Below are positions 1 to 11,456 of a stretch of 64,000 nt of DNA, in pieces. How positions within the stretch are numbered: the first letter of the stretch is position 1; every line of letters starts with the position of its first letter. Origin of the DNA: Phragmites australis. Taxonomy: Eukaryota > Streptophyta > Magnoliopsida > Poales > Poaceae. Both the position numbers and the translations under genes were made by a program. The stretch is from positions 42,503,001-42,567,000 of the forward strand of contig NC_084921.1 of assembly GCF_958298935.1 (NCBI RefSeq). The letters are read 5' to 3'. A model generated the notes under the pieces. It saw only the letters and a program-made list of their open reading frames with translations, was not told where the DNA came from and ran no database searches.

Positions 1-454
1 AATGCTACGCCGATCTGCCGCCAGAGGAGCTCTAACTCTTGGTTGATTCACTCGCCAGCATCCTCATTCCTCTCATCGCCATCTAAGATGGACGTGAGGT
101 GTGATTGGATCTAAGTGCTTTCATGGCAATGGTGTGGGGATCTGCCGATGAGTGCAGCGGGGGGTGGGTCTGAGGCCTGGGATGGGTTCTTGGGGGCGGT
201 TCTTGGGTGGGGAGGACGCGGCCACAACCGATGGAGATGTCATCCCCGGTGGAGTAGGTGAGGAGTATAGAGGGGGATGCAGGAGGGTGCGAGATGTTGC
301 GAGGAAGGAACCGACGCAGGATTATGCAAGGCAAAAATATCGGGGGTAGAACACACTACGGAAGCAGAATACGGATAGGGAGAGGCGAAATGCGGAACAG
401 AAAATACACTACATTCTTTTAAATTAGTAAAGATAAAGAAAGGATAATACTCTC
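1..454. other. Unassigned left edge
   Basis: No recognisable gene, RNA or repeat. The stretch is moderately GC- and purine-rich around 150-290 and turns AT-rich from about 400 up to the border of the next LTR. Two overlapping short open frames on opposite strands (83-349) have no recognisable motif and look like chance frames. Confidence 0.4.
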
Positions 455-1919
455 TGTAGGGATCGGTGACGTCCTAAGAGGGGGTGAATTAGAACACTTA
501 GAACTATTTTGGCTCCAAAAAGAACATAATATAAACCCATATCAATTTCTATCTAAATGTGCTCTAGGTTTATATAGTGTGTTTACTCTATCGATCAAAT
601 CACTTGCAACCTATCTAAGAAGGTAAATTGCAAGTAAGTAAATATGGAAACGTAAATAAAGTAGAGAGAGCAAACTCAGCACAAGAATTTTCCTTGTGGT
701 ATCGATGGTATAAATGCCACCCCTAATCCACGTTGAAGCTCCACAAAGGATATGCTCCTGGTCACGGCTATTGAGCCACCAAGTCACAAAGACAAGACCT
801 CCACCTGGATGAGTCACCAAGCCACTAAGGCAAGGTCTCGCTACTAACCTCTCTTTCCGGTTTCTTCCCGCTGTGATCACTTTGGAGCTTGATCCAACAA
901 GGCAAGGGTCTCCGCGTTCCCGTATACGCTTCTTGTCTCTGCTCCACATCAAGTCGGAGGGTCAACAAGCTTGAGCAACTCTAGCTTAAGTTACCGGCGA
1001 GTCACAAAGACTCCAAAGCGCCGACGTATCAAGAGGTACAAGTTTGGATCACTTATTGATCCACTTTCTAGGCAACAATCACCTAGCAACACACTCTCTA
1101 GGCCTATAAGCACTAATCTCTTTCTAATATTGTGCTTAATTGCCTTAGAGGATCAATTTAAGCACTTTGGTGGCTTGGATATCTTCACGTGTATATGAAC
1201 TTCTCTAGACTACAGCTGCATGCCACACCATCAAATGACTGAGTGGAGAAGTATTTATAGTCTTAAACCTGCGCACTAGCCTTAAGCCAACGGCTTTGAA
1301 GAGCTGTTAAAACCGGAGATCCGATGAGAATAGTAGTACTAACACCAGATCATCTGGTGAGTACACTCTCACAAACTAGACGTTGGAACCCCACTCAAGC
1401 CACTGTGAATACTGGACACTCCGGTGTATACTGCAACATCATCACCGGATATTCGGTGAGTATATCTTAGCCATATGAGCCAACATCTTCTCTGTGTAAA
1501 TTGCTCTGGTGCCTTCTCCGGTGCTTATCAATCTATCACCAGAATATCCAGTGAGCAATTCTTAGCCATTCGAGGCAAATGCAACCCTCTCTAGAAAATA
1601 TGCTCTGGTGTACACATGACTTCATCATCGGACCATCCGATGGTTTGAGCTTCACCTGCCTCTTTGACATCGGACCATGCTGTGATTCAAAATTGCCTCT
1701 GTCTATATGCATTGTTCATTGTCTGATGTGTGCAACACATATAACACTGGACCATCCGGTGAGAACAAAACTCCTGTGACTTCTCCAATTTAACAAAACT
1801 TTGTCCCTCCTTCGATGGCTTCTTCATGTATTGTATCTATGAGACCTACTAACATATATTCTTGACAAACATATTAGTCTTATTGACTATGTTGTTATTA
1901 ATCACCAAAATCACAAACA
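455..1919 (-). mobile_element. SIRE-like Copia LTR (solo or remnant)
   Basis: Read on the minus strand, this has the layout of a Copia SIRE/Maximus-type LTR. It starts near 1919 with a 'gtgattaataacaaca' block like the start of the LTRs at 11457 and 27301. A U3 region follows with repeated short palindromes (ccggatatt/ccggtg type) between about 1330 and 1760. A TATA box lies at 1252-1259, and the end near 455 carries a 'cctcttaggacgtcacc' motif. No primer-binding site or gag follows on either side, so it is probably a solo LTR or truncated end. I found no convincing target duplication, so the borders are approximate. Confidence 0.65.
1252..1259 (-). promoter_or_regulatory. TATA box of minus-strand LTR
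   Basis: The minus strand reads ctataaata, in the same context (TATA just after the U3 palindromes) as the LTRs at 28175 and 33101. It probably belongs to the retroelement rather than to a host gene. Confidence 0.5.
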
Positions 1920-1989
1920 TGACCTAATATGACCATTTTTCTCATAAACATGGCCCTCTCTTACTAATCTCCTCTCTTGTTTCTTTTGT

Positions 1990-2235
1990 CCAGTCTACTC
2001 CACCTATATGCGCCTACATGCAAAGGCTCGATATGGAGCAAAATGAGGACCAAAAGCGGTGGATGTATATGGAGATGTGTTGGAGGAGGGAAGCTTACCA
2101 ACACCGCGAGTACGAGCAACATCAGGAGTAACTACAGATGAAACGGCGGAGGAGGAGCACATCAGGAACGCCGCTAAGGAGCGCACCACGGCTCAAGCAT
2201 GGGAAGCAGAGAAGGAGAGGAAGCGGGAGACGGCA
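1990..2235 (+). pseudogene. Coding-like hydrophilic fragment, cut by LTR
   Basis: One frame from the ATG at 2018 runs to a stop near 2129 and gives a strongly hydrophilic segment rich in Glu, Arg, Gln and Tyr. An overlapping frame continues with an Ala/Glu/Arg-rich, helix-like segment up to 2235. Together they look like a frameshifted piece of a real coding region, perhaps a helical tail of a transposon or host protein, but I recognise no family. It ends exactly where the LTR starting at 2236 begins, so the LTR probably landed in it. Confidence 0.3.
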
Positions 2236-3601
2236 TGTCGGTGTATTAGAAACCGGGGGTCCCTGAGTCTCGAGGCCAAGCCCGCCGTCCGCCACGTGGC
2301 ACCATTCCGCGAGGTCCCTCCTGCAGGGTGAGGAAAGTCCAAGTTCCGGGAGAAGGTGCTCGGGGCCACAGTCTCCGGTTTCCGAGCACCCCAGTTCCCC
2401 GATGATCCGCGGAGTCTAAGTACCGGGATGAAAAGTGCTCGGGCCGGTGCCAGTTCATCCCCGAGCACCCTAGTTCCCCGATGACCAGAAGAGCTAAAAG
2501 TGCTCGGGAGAGAGTGCTCGGGGTTGCACGTGGCAGCCCCCGGGCACTCGGTTCCCCGAAGGTTCGTGCGAGAGTGCTCGGGAGAGAGTGCTCGGGGAGG
2601 TAAACAGTACCCCCGAGCACTCGGTGCCCCGATGACCCAGTAAGGCTCCCGAGGGGCCCACCGATGAGGTGTCCGTCAGTCAGAGGCCGAAGCCGCATTT
2701 AATGAGCGTGCGTGGTCTGACACCTCCAACTGCTCCCGCCGAAGTGTCAGTCCCTGCCATGCTTTGGCAGGGGGGCGTGGGGCTATTAATTGCATGGGTC
2801 CCGTCCCATATCATCCGGTGTGTCTCGGGATAACGTTGCCGGGATCAAGGCGTTCCGCCTGCCACCCTGCTGTGGCAGAAGAACAAGACAGGGTGGGCGC
2901 GCCGGATGCCTCTATGGCTGCCCGGTGGGCCCTCTCAACGGCGCCCACCGCTGGGGCGTCCACAGCGGCGGGCGATCGGGCGACGCGCCGCTTTTTTCCA
3001 CCGCCCCTGTCACTTCGCCTAGAGGGAATGACGACGCCTTTCTCAGTCGTGGCGTCTCGGAACTTGTGCCTCCTCTTTCCCGTTCGGGGTATGTCGTGGC
3101 CGGCGAGTGCATAAAAGGATGGGGAGGCAGAGAAAAGAAGGGCGGCCCCCGAATTAGAGAGATCGAAGATAGACCGAATCAGAGACGCGACCAAGACATC
3201 GAAACATCGAAGGAGAGAACAAGTCCAAGCACTCGACCGTGCCACACTTAGAAAAAGAACACGGTAAGCAAGCCTGAGCAGAGCTCGAACAAGGAGCCTC
3301 AAGCTCTTAGTTAGACGAGATATTCTTGTAACCAGACATTTTCCTTGAGGGATCCCCTCCGGGGAAAGTTATTGCATCCATACAGGAGTAGGGTATTACG
3401 CCCCCGTGCGGCCCGAACCTGTCTAAACCTCGGCGCATTTGCTTTCCTTTGCACCAGGTCGATCATCCCCCACCACTAGCCGTTGCATTTATTTCCACTC
3501 CCATTTATTTCTCCGACGAACATATTCAGGATCATCCCCCCGGCCGAATCTATAAAAAGGGGTCTCTCGGGATCCCTGCGATAGGAGTTAATCCTCCGAC
3601 A
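2236..3601 (+). mobile_element. GC-rich Gypsy-type solo LTR
   Basis: It begins with tgtcgg and ends with ccgaca, a terminal inverted repeat of the TG..CA type. The flanks cggca (2231-2235) and cggcc (3602-3606) match at 4 of 5 bases, as expected for a 5-bp target duplication. Inside, repeated 'gtgctcggg' and 'ccccgagcac' blocks occupy 2355-2640. A TATA-like cataaaagg lies at 3110-3118, with a purine-rich leader after it. No internal region is attached, so this is a solo LTR. Clade cannot be assigned from the LTR alone. The right border could instead lie slightly further right, near 3680. Confidence 0.6.
3110..3118 (+). promoter_or_regulatory. TATA box of Gypsy-type LTR
   Basis: The sequence cataaaagg is followed by a purine-rich leader and sits in the last third of the LTR, the usual position for the U3/R promoter. 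Confidence 0.45.
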
Positions 3602-4288
3602 CGGCCCGTCGTGCTAAGACGAGGGGTCGATACCCTAAGAAAGGGAAAATATCCTAGATGCACTCAGTAGAGAGCATCTATTGTACCTCGACCTATTTCC
3701 ATTTCTTAAGGCATGTTAGATTTAGTAGCAGCACACTATTAGGTTAGTCTTTAGGCGTACCGTACATGCCAACGTTTGTTTTCATCTCATTACGGTTATG
3801 GTCCATTCGCGCAGCGATGATAAGCCCTCATGTCCTATGTAATGTTTGTCATCATATGTAAATTTCATGCCAGGTTATATGATATTTGTGCTTCATAACT
3901 ACTATTGTTTGACAAAATTAGATTTATTATTCTCACAAAGTCACTTCGTACAAAAAATTTCACAGACTTTTACACCAATTAAATAATTTTTTAGAAAATT
4001 AATGTGTAATATTTTTTAATTTACCTAATACAAATTTTATTAAAAAACTAATTATACGAAAGTATCGTCCGTTTAACGGACGAGAGGAAGGTATCGCCTG
4101 TTGGATGACCGAGAGAAAGGTCTCGCTGTTCAGCGGGTGAGAACAAGATCTCGCCGATTATTATATACGCTGCCAACCGAGGCACATAAGGTGTCGCCTG
4201 TTCAACGGGTGAGACCGTGGTGTCGTCCGTTGAACAGGCGACGGTAAGGCAGAGTTTATTATTTTTGAAATAGACATATAATCCTAAA

Positions 4289-4295
<7 letters not shown>
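3602..4295. repeat. Intergenic DNA with palindrome array
   Basis: No gene is seen. From about 3930 the DNA is AT-rich. Between about 4060 and 4245 there are five short imperfect palindromes built on a tcgcc-tgttcaac-gggtga theme, spaced 25-70 bp apart. The final one has a perfect inner inverted repeat (gtcgtccgttgaacaggcgac). They resemble the arm motifs of foldback elements, but no outer inverted repeats or target duplication were found. Confidence 0.4.

Positions 4296-4383
<88 letters not shown>
4296..4383. repeat. (TA)n microsatellite
   Basis: An almost pure run of about 44 TA dinucleotides. A shorter TA run (4761-4775) lies on the other side of the MITE at 4383-4760, which suggests the MITE inserted into the microsatellite. 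Confidence 0.95.
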
Positions 4384-4385
<2 letters not shown>

Positions 4386-4760
4386 AAAACTAGTATGTAC
4401 TCCTGGGTGTATGTACTCCCACCTCTCATATACCACTTTTACACGTGTGTTATACTTCTTTATCACTTTAAATATACTTCATTAGTAATTATAAGATACT
4501 ATAATACAAATCCCACTAAATTTTTTATGAAATTTCATGATTTTTATCATAATTTGCATATATACTTCTTTTATGTATAAAAAGAGTATATAGCAAAAAT
4601 GAAAGGCTAACATTGAATTTTTTTTCATACAACTCATATTGGAGTATGTTAGAATTAGTATTAGAGTATACTAAAAATGATAAAAGAGTATAAAGTATTT
4701 GTTTAGGTGGTATATTGCATGTGGGAGTACATACTCATAGGAGTATAGAATAGGTGTCCT
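4383..4760. mobile_element. MITE inserted in (TA)n tract
   Basis: The left end (aggaaaactagtatgtactcc) and the reverse complement of the right end (aggacacctattctatactcc) form an imperfect terminal inverted repeat of about 50 bp, including a shared 'tatgtactccca' core. The interior is AT-rich and non-coding. TA repeats lie on both sides. Rice 'Micron' elements are known to sit between (TA)n microsatellites; this could be a related family, but I cannot confirm sequence kinship. Confidence 0.7.
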
Positions 4761-5107
4761 ATATATATATATATACACTCTCTGAACCGGGGCCGAGTGG
4801 TAGCCCAAGAGTGAGCTCCCGGGTGACCAGCGGCCCAGAAGCCGCCCCGCTACACATCTGCCGAAGCCGGCTCGACTAAACCGGTCGCCACAACACCGCA
4901 CCGCACAGCGCGCCCTACCCGAACTGCCCCCAGAAAGGGTCCGATCGCATCGGACGGCCAATCGCCATGCATCGGCCAGAAATTCCCCGAACTGGCCATG
5001 CGTTTCTCTTCCCCCAGCCGCCGGCCGGCTCGACCGGACCCGGCGGTCCAAGCCGCCGAATCGCCCGCGGGATATTTCTTGCCCGGTGCGCCAAGTTCGC
5101 CAGCGCA

Positions 5108-5141
5108 TATAAATACCCTCACAGGCCGGCCTCTAGGGTTT
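5108..5141 (+). promoter_or_regulatory. eEF2 copy A core promoter (TATA and telo-box)
   Basis: TATA box tataaata lies at 5108-5115, followed 18 bp later by a telo-box (tagggttt, 5134-5141). Telo-boxes near the start of transcription are typical of plant translation-machinery genes. A GGCCCA motif (site II-like) is present near 4831. The same elements occur in copy B at 61147-61154 and 61173-61180. Transcription probably starts at about 5140. Confidence 0.8.
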
Positions 5142-5208
5142 TAGTGCTCCTCTTCCGGCGGCGCCTCCACTCCACATCTCGTCTTTCAGATCGGGAGGCG
5201 AATCCAAG

Positions 5209-6857
5209 GTGACTGACTCCTCCTCGCTCTCCCTCCCTCTGATTGCTATAGCTCGTTCGTCCATGCACTAATTGTTTGCGTAGCTGTTAGCTTGTTCGTA
5301 GTTCTAGTGTAGTTTGAGGAGTTTTCGTTCCGTTTCGTGCTGTCGTGTGTTGACTGGATTGAATCGGAGGCGTCGAAATGGTTTGCGTCGCTCGAATCTG
5401 AAGTTTTGTGTCTGTAGTTTCGAGGTAATTTGGGTCAATTCGTTGGGTTACAGGCCCTAGACAGGTCTCTTCTATCTGTCTGTCGGATTTGTAGAGATGC
5501 GATGCAATCCTTGTTCACCCAAAATGCCCTAGACGTCTCTGTTCTTCACTTAACTTTCGTGTCGATTACTTAGTTTGGTTCTTAGGGTGTAAGAAATAGA
5601 TATGCTTCGATCCGTTTGTTGATACTGAATTTTTACTCAGATCCGATGTTTCTGCATTATCAGTTGTGACGCACTGTAATCTGATTTGTCTAACGATTTG
5701 TGTTCTGTTGGTAGTCTTGTTTTACCTGCTCTGCTTTAGGTTAGTTACGTTTATCATGTGGTTTGGCAGTATCCATGTTGTTTTGCGGTCCATCCAGGTT
5801 TTCAGATGTCCAGTTCATTGAAAAGCATAGATCAGTGTTTGTCCGAGTCATAATTATACTGTTACATGAATTTTGGTGATTTGGTCTCAGGATCCTTTTT
5901 TGTCGCCTTAGATTTTTCATCAGGAACTAAATTTTCTGCCTACTTTATATGCTTGTCTAAATATCTTCTGGCGTTTTCATGCATGCTAGTATCTCAATTC
6001 TCTGATAATCTGTGGTAATTCATATGATACACCCAGCAGCTGTTCTTGTCTTGTTTTTAACACGCACAGTTTATACCTTTTCTTTTGTCTTACTTTGCTG
6101 TATCATGCCATTTATGTAGTATTTTGGAAGAAAGGATGATCTCTTTGCTTATGTGCTCGCTTCTCTGTGCAATCATGTAGTGTGCACTGTCTAATCTGTA
6201 TATTATGAAGCATTTGGAACATTGTGTTTTTGTTAGTTTGTAACTAATATTGAGCTTGGATTAGTTCCACTCCTGATTGGTCACTAATTTTAGACCTTGA
6301 AATGATTCCTCGTGCTTGATTATCAAATGGATTAGCTGTAACTGATATTGAGCTTGAATTAGTTCCACTTCAAATTGGTTACTGCAGACACGTGCTTGTA
6401 TTGGTAGTATGCTATCTAATCACGTATTAGATCTTGAAGCTGATCCTTGTATTTGATTATTGAATGGATTAATTTGCATTCCTACTTTGTTGCTTGGATT
6501 GCATGCCTTATTTTACTGTGGTTGCTCACTTGGTTCAATGCAGATAGCTAGTTTGCTTTATTTTTTCCTAGCTTTTATGATAAATGTGCTTATAAGCCTG
6601 TGCATCTGCATACTGAGCCTACTGGTAGGAATATTAGAATAAGTGAACATGTTAATGACTGTTGGAAATAACTAATATCATGTTCGAAACAACGCTGTTC
6701 AATAATTTCAGGGTCCTATCTGAATTTGACAATTGTGGTGGTTTTTTTATTTCTTCTTGAGTCCTGGACTCATGACATGTTGGTGTCAAGATTTTCGTTT
6801 TAGTTCTTTCCACTTGATTTTTGTGTTATTCTTACTTTTATTCTACCTCGAAAACAG
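5209..6857 (+). other. eEF2 copy A 5'-leader intron
   Basis: The splice donor is aag|gt at 5208/5209 and the acceptor is aaacag|ga at 6857/6858. The intron is about 1.65 kb, T-rich, and ends 39 bp before the start codon. Long leader introns are common in plant elongation-factor genes and often raise expression. It contains an imperfect tandem duplication (6241-6338 and 6339-6471). Copy B lacks the 748 bp from 6031 to 6778, which includes that duplication. Confidence 0.85.
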
Positions 6858-6896
6858 GAATACATATTTGTACTGTGAACTTCATTAGAAGTCAAG

Positions 6897-9800
6897 ATGG
6901 TGAAGTTCACGGCTGAAGAGCTCCGGAGAATAATGGACAAGAAACATAACATTCGTAATATGTCTGTTATTGCTCATGTGGACCACGGTATGTTCCAGAA
7001 GAGTGTTTTGTAAGATTTCTTATGTACATTTATTGCTTAATGTATTCCAGCCTTCTCAATATTAATGATTTCTGTTCTTTTCAATATTTAAACTCTACCT
7101 TGTGCTTTGCTATTGATCCGTCTATGCATGACATGTAATCCATTTTAGTCCCAGTATATTACATTTGTTCGTGTTCATCCCATATAGGTGCTGGGTTTAT
7201 CATTTCTTCATCTTTGTTATTAATTGGTTCTTTTGTTGATATTATGGTATATATCATGTCTGTTAACTGTATGTTCTAGATCATAATGTATTGGTATGTC
7301 TGTTGACATAGGATTAGTTGTCTATGGCCAATGTTGTACTATTCTGTAATGTATTTTCAGTTGGATGTTGAAGCTGCACTGTTCTTATCAATGCTTATGT
7401 TGCACTATTCTATGATGCATTTTCAGTTGGATGTCGGAGTTATGCACTGTTCTTATATGCTATTAATTCTTTGCAGGCAAGTCTACGCTTACAGATTCCC
7501 TTGTGGCAGCTGCTGGGATTATTGCCCAGGAAGTTGCCGGTGATGTTCGCATGACTGATACTCGTGCAGATGAAGCTGAGCGTGGTATTACAATCAAATC
7601 CACCGGTATCTCTCTTTACTATGAGATGACTGCTGAGTCACTGAAGTCTTTCAAGGGTGAGAGAGATGGGAATGAATATTTGATCAACCTTATTGACTCA
7701 CCTGGGCACGTCGATTTTTCTTCGGAAGTCACAGCTGCTCTTCGCATCACCGATGGTGCTCTGGTGGTGGTTGACTGTATTGAAGGTGTCTGTGTACAGA
7801 CTGAAACTGTGCTCCGCCAAGCCCTTGGTGAGAGGATTAGGCCTGTCCTTACAGTGAACAAAATGGACAGGTGCTTCCTTGAGCTTCAGGTTGATGGCGA
7901 GGAAGCTTATCAGACTTTCTCCCGTGTCATTGAGAATGCCAATGTCATTATGGCAACATACGAAGATAAGCTCCTTGGTGATGTCCAAGTCTATCCGGAG
8001 AAGGGAACTGTTGCTTTCTCTGCTGGTCTGCATGGCTGGGCCTTTACCCTCACTAACTTCGCCAAGATGTATGCATCCAAGTTTGGAGTTGATGAATCTA
8101 AGATGATGGAGAGGCTTTGGGGTGAGAACTTCTTTGACCCAAGCACAAAGAAATGGACCACCAAAAACACAGGCACTCCTACTTGTAAGAGGGGATTTGT
8201 TCAGTTCTGCTATGAGCCGATCAAGCAAATCATCAACACCTGCATGAATGACCAAAAGGATAAATTGTGGCCCATGCTGCAAAAGCTTAATGTAACCATG
8301 AAGTCTGATGAGAAGGATTTGATGGGCAAGGCTTTGATGAAGCGTGTTATGCAGACTTGGCTTCCAGCAAGTACTGCACTGCTTGAGATGATGATATTCC
8401 ACCTTCCTTCCCCATCAACGGCACAGAGGTATCGTGTAGAGAACTTGTACGAGGGACCCCTTGATGATATCTATGCAACTGCTATCAGAAACTGTGATCC
8501 GGAGGGTCCTCTTATGTTGTATGTTTCCAAGATGATTCCAGCATCGGACAAGGGCAGATTCTTTGCCTTCGGTCGTGTCTTCTCAGGGAGGATTGCTACT
8601 GGTATGAAGGTTCGGATCATGGGTCCCAACTATGTCCCTGGCCAGAAGAAGGACCTGTATGTCAAGAGTGTCCAGCGTACTGTTATCTGGATGGGTAAGA
8701 AACAGGAGTCAGTTGAGGATGTTCCTTGTGGTAACACTGTTGCTATGGTTGGTCTGGATCAGTTCATCACGAAGAACGCTACACTGACAAATGAGAAGGA
8801 GGTTGATGCTTGCCCAATCAGAGCAATGAAGTTCTCTGTCTCCCCTGTTGTGCGTGTTGCTGTTCAGTGCAAGGTTGCCTCTGATCTTCCCAAGCTAGTT
8901 GAAGGTTTGAAGCGACTGGCAAAGTCTGATCCTATGGTTCTCTGTACAATTGAAGAATCTGGTGAGCATATTATTGCTGGAGCTGGTGAGCTTCACCTTG
9001 AAATTTGTTTGAAGGATCTGCAGGAAGACTTCATGGGCGGTGCTGAAATCATTGTTTCCCCTCCTGTTGTCTCCTTCCGCGAAACTGTTCTTGAGAAGTC
9101 CTGCCGTACTGTCATGAGCAAGTCCCCGAACAAGCACAACCGTCTTTACATGGAAGCCCGTCCTCTGGAGGATGGACTTGCTGAGGCTATTGATGATGGC
9201 CGCATTGGCCCCCGTGACGATCCTAAGGTGCGCTCCAAGATCCTATCAGAGGAGTTTGGGTGGGATAAGGATCTCGCCAAGAAGATTTGGTGCTTTGGAC
9301 CTGAGACCACCGGCCCAAACATGGTGGTTGATATGTGTAAGGGAGTGCAGTATCTTAATGAAATCAAGGATTCTGTTGTGGCTGGCTTCCAGTGGGCATC
9401 AAAAGAAGGTGCCTTGGCTGAGGAGAACATGCGTGGCATTTGCTTTGAAGTCTGTGATGTTGTTCTCCATGCTGATGCTATTCACAGGGGTGGTGGTCAG
9501 GTCATCCCAACGGCCAGGAGGGTCATTTATGCTTCTCAGCTCACGGCCAAACCAAGGCTGCTGGAGCCAGTCTACCTAGTGGAGATCCAGGCCCCGGAGA
9601 ATGCACTTGGTGGCATCTATGGTGTTCTGAATCAGAAGAGGGGGCACGTGTTTGAGGAGATGCAGAGGCCTGGTACCCCACTCTACCACATCAAGGCTTA
9701 CCTCCCTGTCATTGAGTCCTTTGGGTTCTCAAGCACACTCAGGGCTGCAACCTCCGGTCAGGCATTCCCTCAGTGTGTGTTTGACCACTGGGATATGATG

Positions 9801-9917
9801 TCCTCTGATCCCTTGGAGGCTGGCTCGCAGGCTGCTCAGCTGGTCTTGGATATCCGCAAGAGGAAGGGTCTCAAGGAACAGATGACCCCTCTTTCCGAGT
9901 TCGAGGACAAGCTCTAA
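6897..9917 (+). CDS. EEF2: Translation elongation factor 2 (eEF2), copy A
   Basis: GTPase that moves the tRNA-mRNA complex through the cytosolic ribosome. The CDS joins 6897-6987 and 7477-9917, giving 843 residues, the normal eEF2 length. The ATG at 6897 opens [20 protein letters not shown]; the first coding exon ends inside the P-loop and the intron (6988-7476) has GT..AG borders. Visible motifs: P-loop AHVDHGKS (26-33), Thr57 in MTDTR (the site matching the eEF2-kinase target), DSPGH (104-108), NKMD (158-161) and the diphthamide loop [12 protein letters not shown] with the modified His at 700. The C-terminus is the usual EFEDKL. It is complete and lacks stops, so it is likely functional. 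Promoter and leader intron lie upstream; the 3'UTR follows. A near-identical partial copy lies at 60857-64000. Confidence 0.98.
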
Positions 9918-10340
9918 ATTTTTAGTCATGTGTTTTATGCTATTTACCCTCTCTGGTTTACTTAGTCTACTGTTAAGGGAACTCAACATTTTGATGTTTC
10001 ATTTCCTTGTGTTGTCAAATGCATGTGCTTCGCAGCAGTGATCTTGTAGTAGTGTGCTGCTAAGACAATTTTATTATCTGTCATGATGTGGCAGATAAAA
10101 CATAGTCGGTATCTTTTGGTCAAGCCTTTAAGTGGTAGTTTTTGCAGATCATCCCTTCCTCTTATGTTGGTTTTTTGGTCTGCTTTAGAATTTCATTGTT
10201 TTATCAGTTTTGTTGGTGCTGTTATCTATGCTGGACCTGATATAGATGTTTTGTCTGCTGTTCCATTTCTTGTTTTATCTAGGTTATATGGTAATTCTGC
10301 CAGTCCGTTGCTCTCGTCAATCGTTGTCGATCATTCGTGC
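9918..10340 (+). other. eEF2 copy A 3' untranslated and downstream region
   Basis: T-rich sequence follows the stop codon and contains no other gene. It probably includes the 3'UTR, but I cannot place the cleavage site. An 89-residue open frame at 10083-10352 has no motif and is treated as chance. Confidence 0.55.
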
Positions 10341-11456
10341 ATTCACGTGTAGGCGTGTAGGGATGGTAATGGGTTCAGACCGATGAATAATACTACCTTA
10401 TATTTATACCTGTCTTAAATAAACACACTCATTATAATACTTATATTTGTCTCAAATAAACACACCCATTATAATATTTATATTTTTATCTATACCTGTA
10501 CCAAGCGGGTATTGGATACCGACGGGTAACCCACACCCATTTCTGGACTCGGGAGGTAGAACACAGACAGAGATCTATATGGATTTAGGATTCACAAATA
10601 ATAAGACCAATAACAAGATTCCCTATCCCTAATTCCCTATCTGTCAATGAATTCACAATCACATTGCCGATGAAGCTTCTGTTTTTCATCTACTGTACAT
10701 ACCCTCTCTCTAACCAGCCTTGATATTACAGAGGTACCCTGTACAAAGTACAACCACAATACAATAAAAATCAGGAAAATAGAGTGAACTGATGCATAAT
10801 TTTTTATTCTAAAACATTGAATAATACTTGATTAATTGGCAAAACAAGGATATACACTGAGAAGATGTACAAATTCTCATAATTTATCATACTGCTATAC
10901 TCACAATGGCATGGTACCAAAACTAGTCAGTACTTAGTATATCTATGTGACAACGACAAATTTAGAAATGATTTCTATACTGAGCAAAGAGTTGCCTCAT
11001 CATATTAAGATTCTTCTCCACATGCATCTCGAGCTTGCATAGTAACTACACCAATATATGCCAGCACTTCAATCACAATTTGAATCAAATAAACCAGTCA
11101 ATCAAGCAAGCACACACTGTCTTATCTGTCATAAGAATACCAGAGTGGGAGGTGGCACGGGGCGACACCGGTGGCTGGGATGCTGCACGAGGCGACAGGG
11201 GCACAAGCGGTGGGCCGAGGCGGTCGAAGGCTGTGGCACTGGGCGATGCTGACGTCACGACGGTCGACGGAGGCACTGGGGCCGGTGAGTCGCCAAGTGC
11301 CGAGCGCCTGAGCGGGGGCCGTGGGTGATGCGCCGACTATCAGAGTGGGTCTGCGGCTTGCCACATGTGGGAGGCTAGGAGCGACATTACGTTGCTACCG
11401 CGCTGTGGTGTGGGCATGGTGACGTGTGGCGTGAAGGTGCATCCAGCCCTTAAGTG
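10341..11456. other. Unassigned intergenic DNA
   Basis: It begins with 'tagggatggtaatgggtt', resembling the end of a common grass dispersed repeat, with short duplicated 'aaataaacacac' blocks (10417-10480). The middle is AT-rich. The segment 11140-11450 turns GC-rich with open frames in several phases, resembling a captured gene fragment, but no protein family is recognisable. Confidence 0.35.

Noticed and set aside
2193..3302. Overlapping long frames on both strands near 2200-3300
   Set aside because: They sit within a GC-rich LTR built of gtgctcggg repeats; no protein family is recognisable.
4284..4466. Minus-strand frame over the TA tract
   Set aside because: An Ile-Tyr run from the TA repeat.
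7698..8402. 234-residue minus-strand open frame inside eEF2 (and its twin at 62928-63632)
   Set aside because: It is the reverse shadow of the conserved eEF2 exon, has no domain, and stays open only because of eEF2 codon composition.
7503..9917. eEF2 start taken at 7503
   Set aside because: The codon there is GTG inside the exon. Splicing to 6897-6987 gives the full 843 residues with an intact P-loop.
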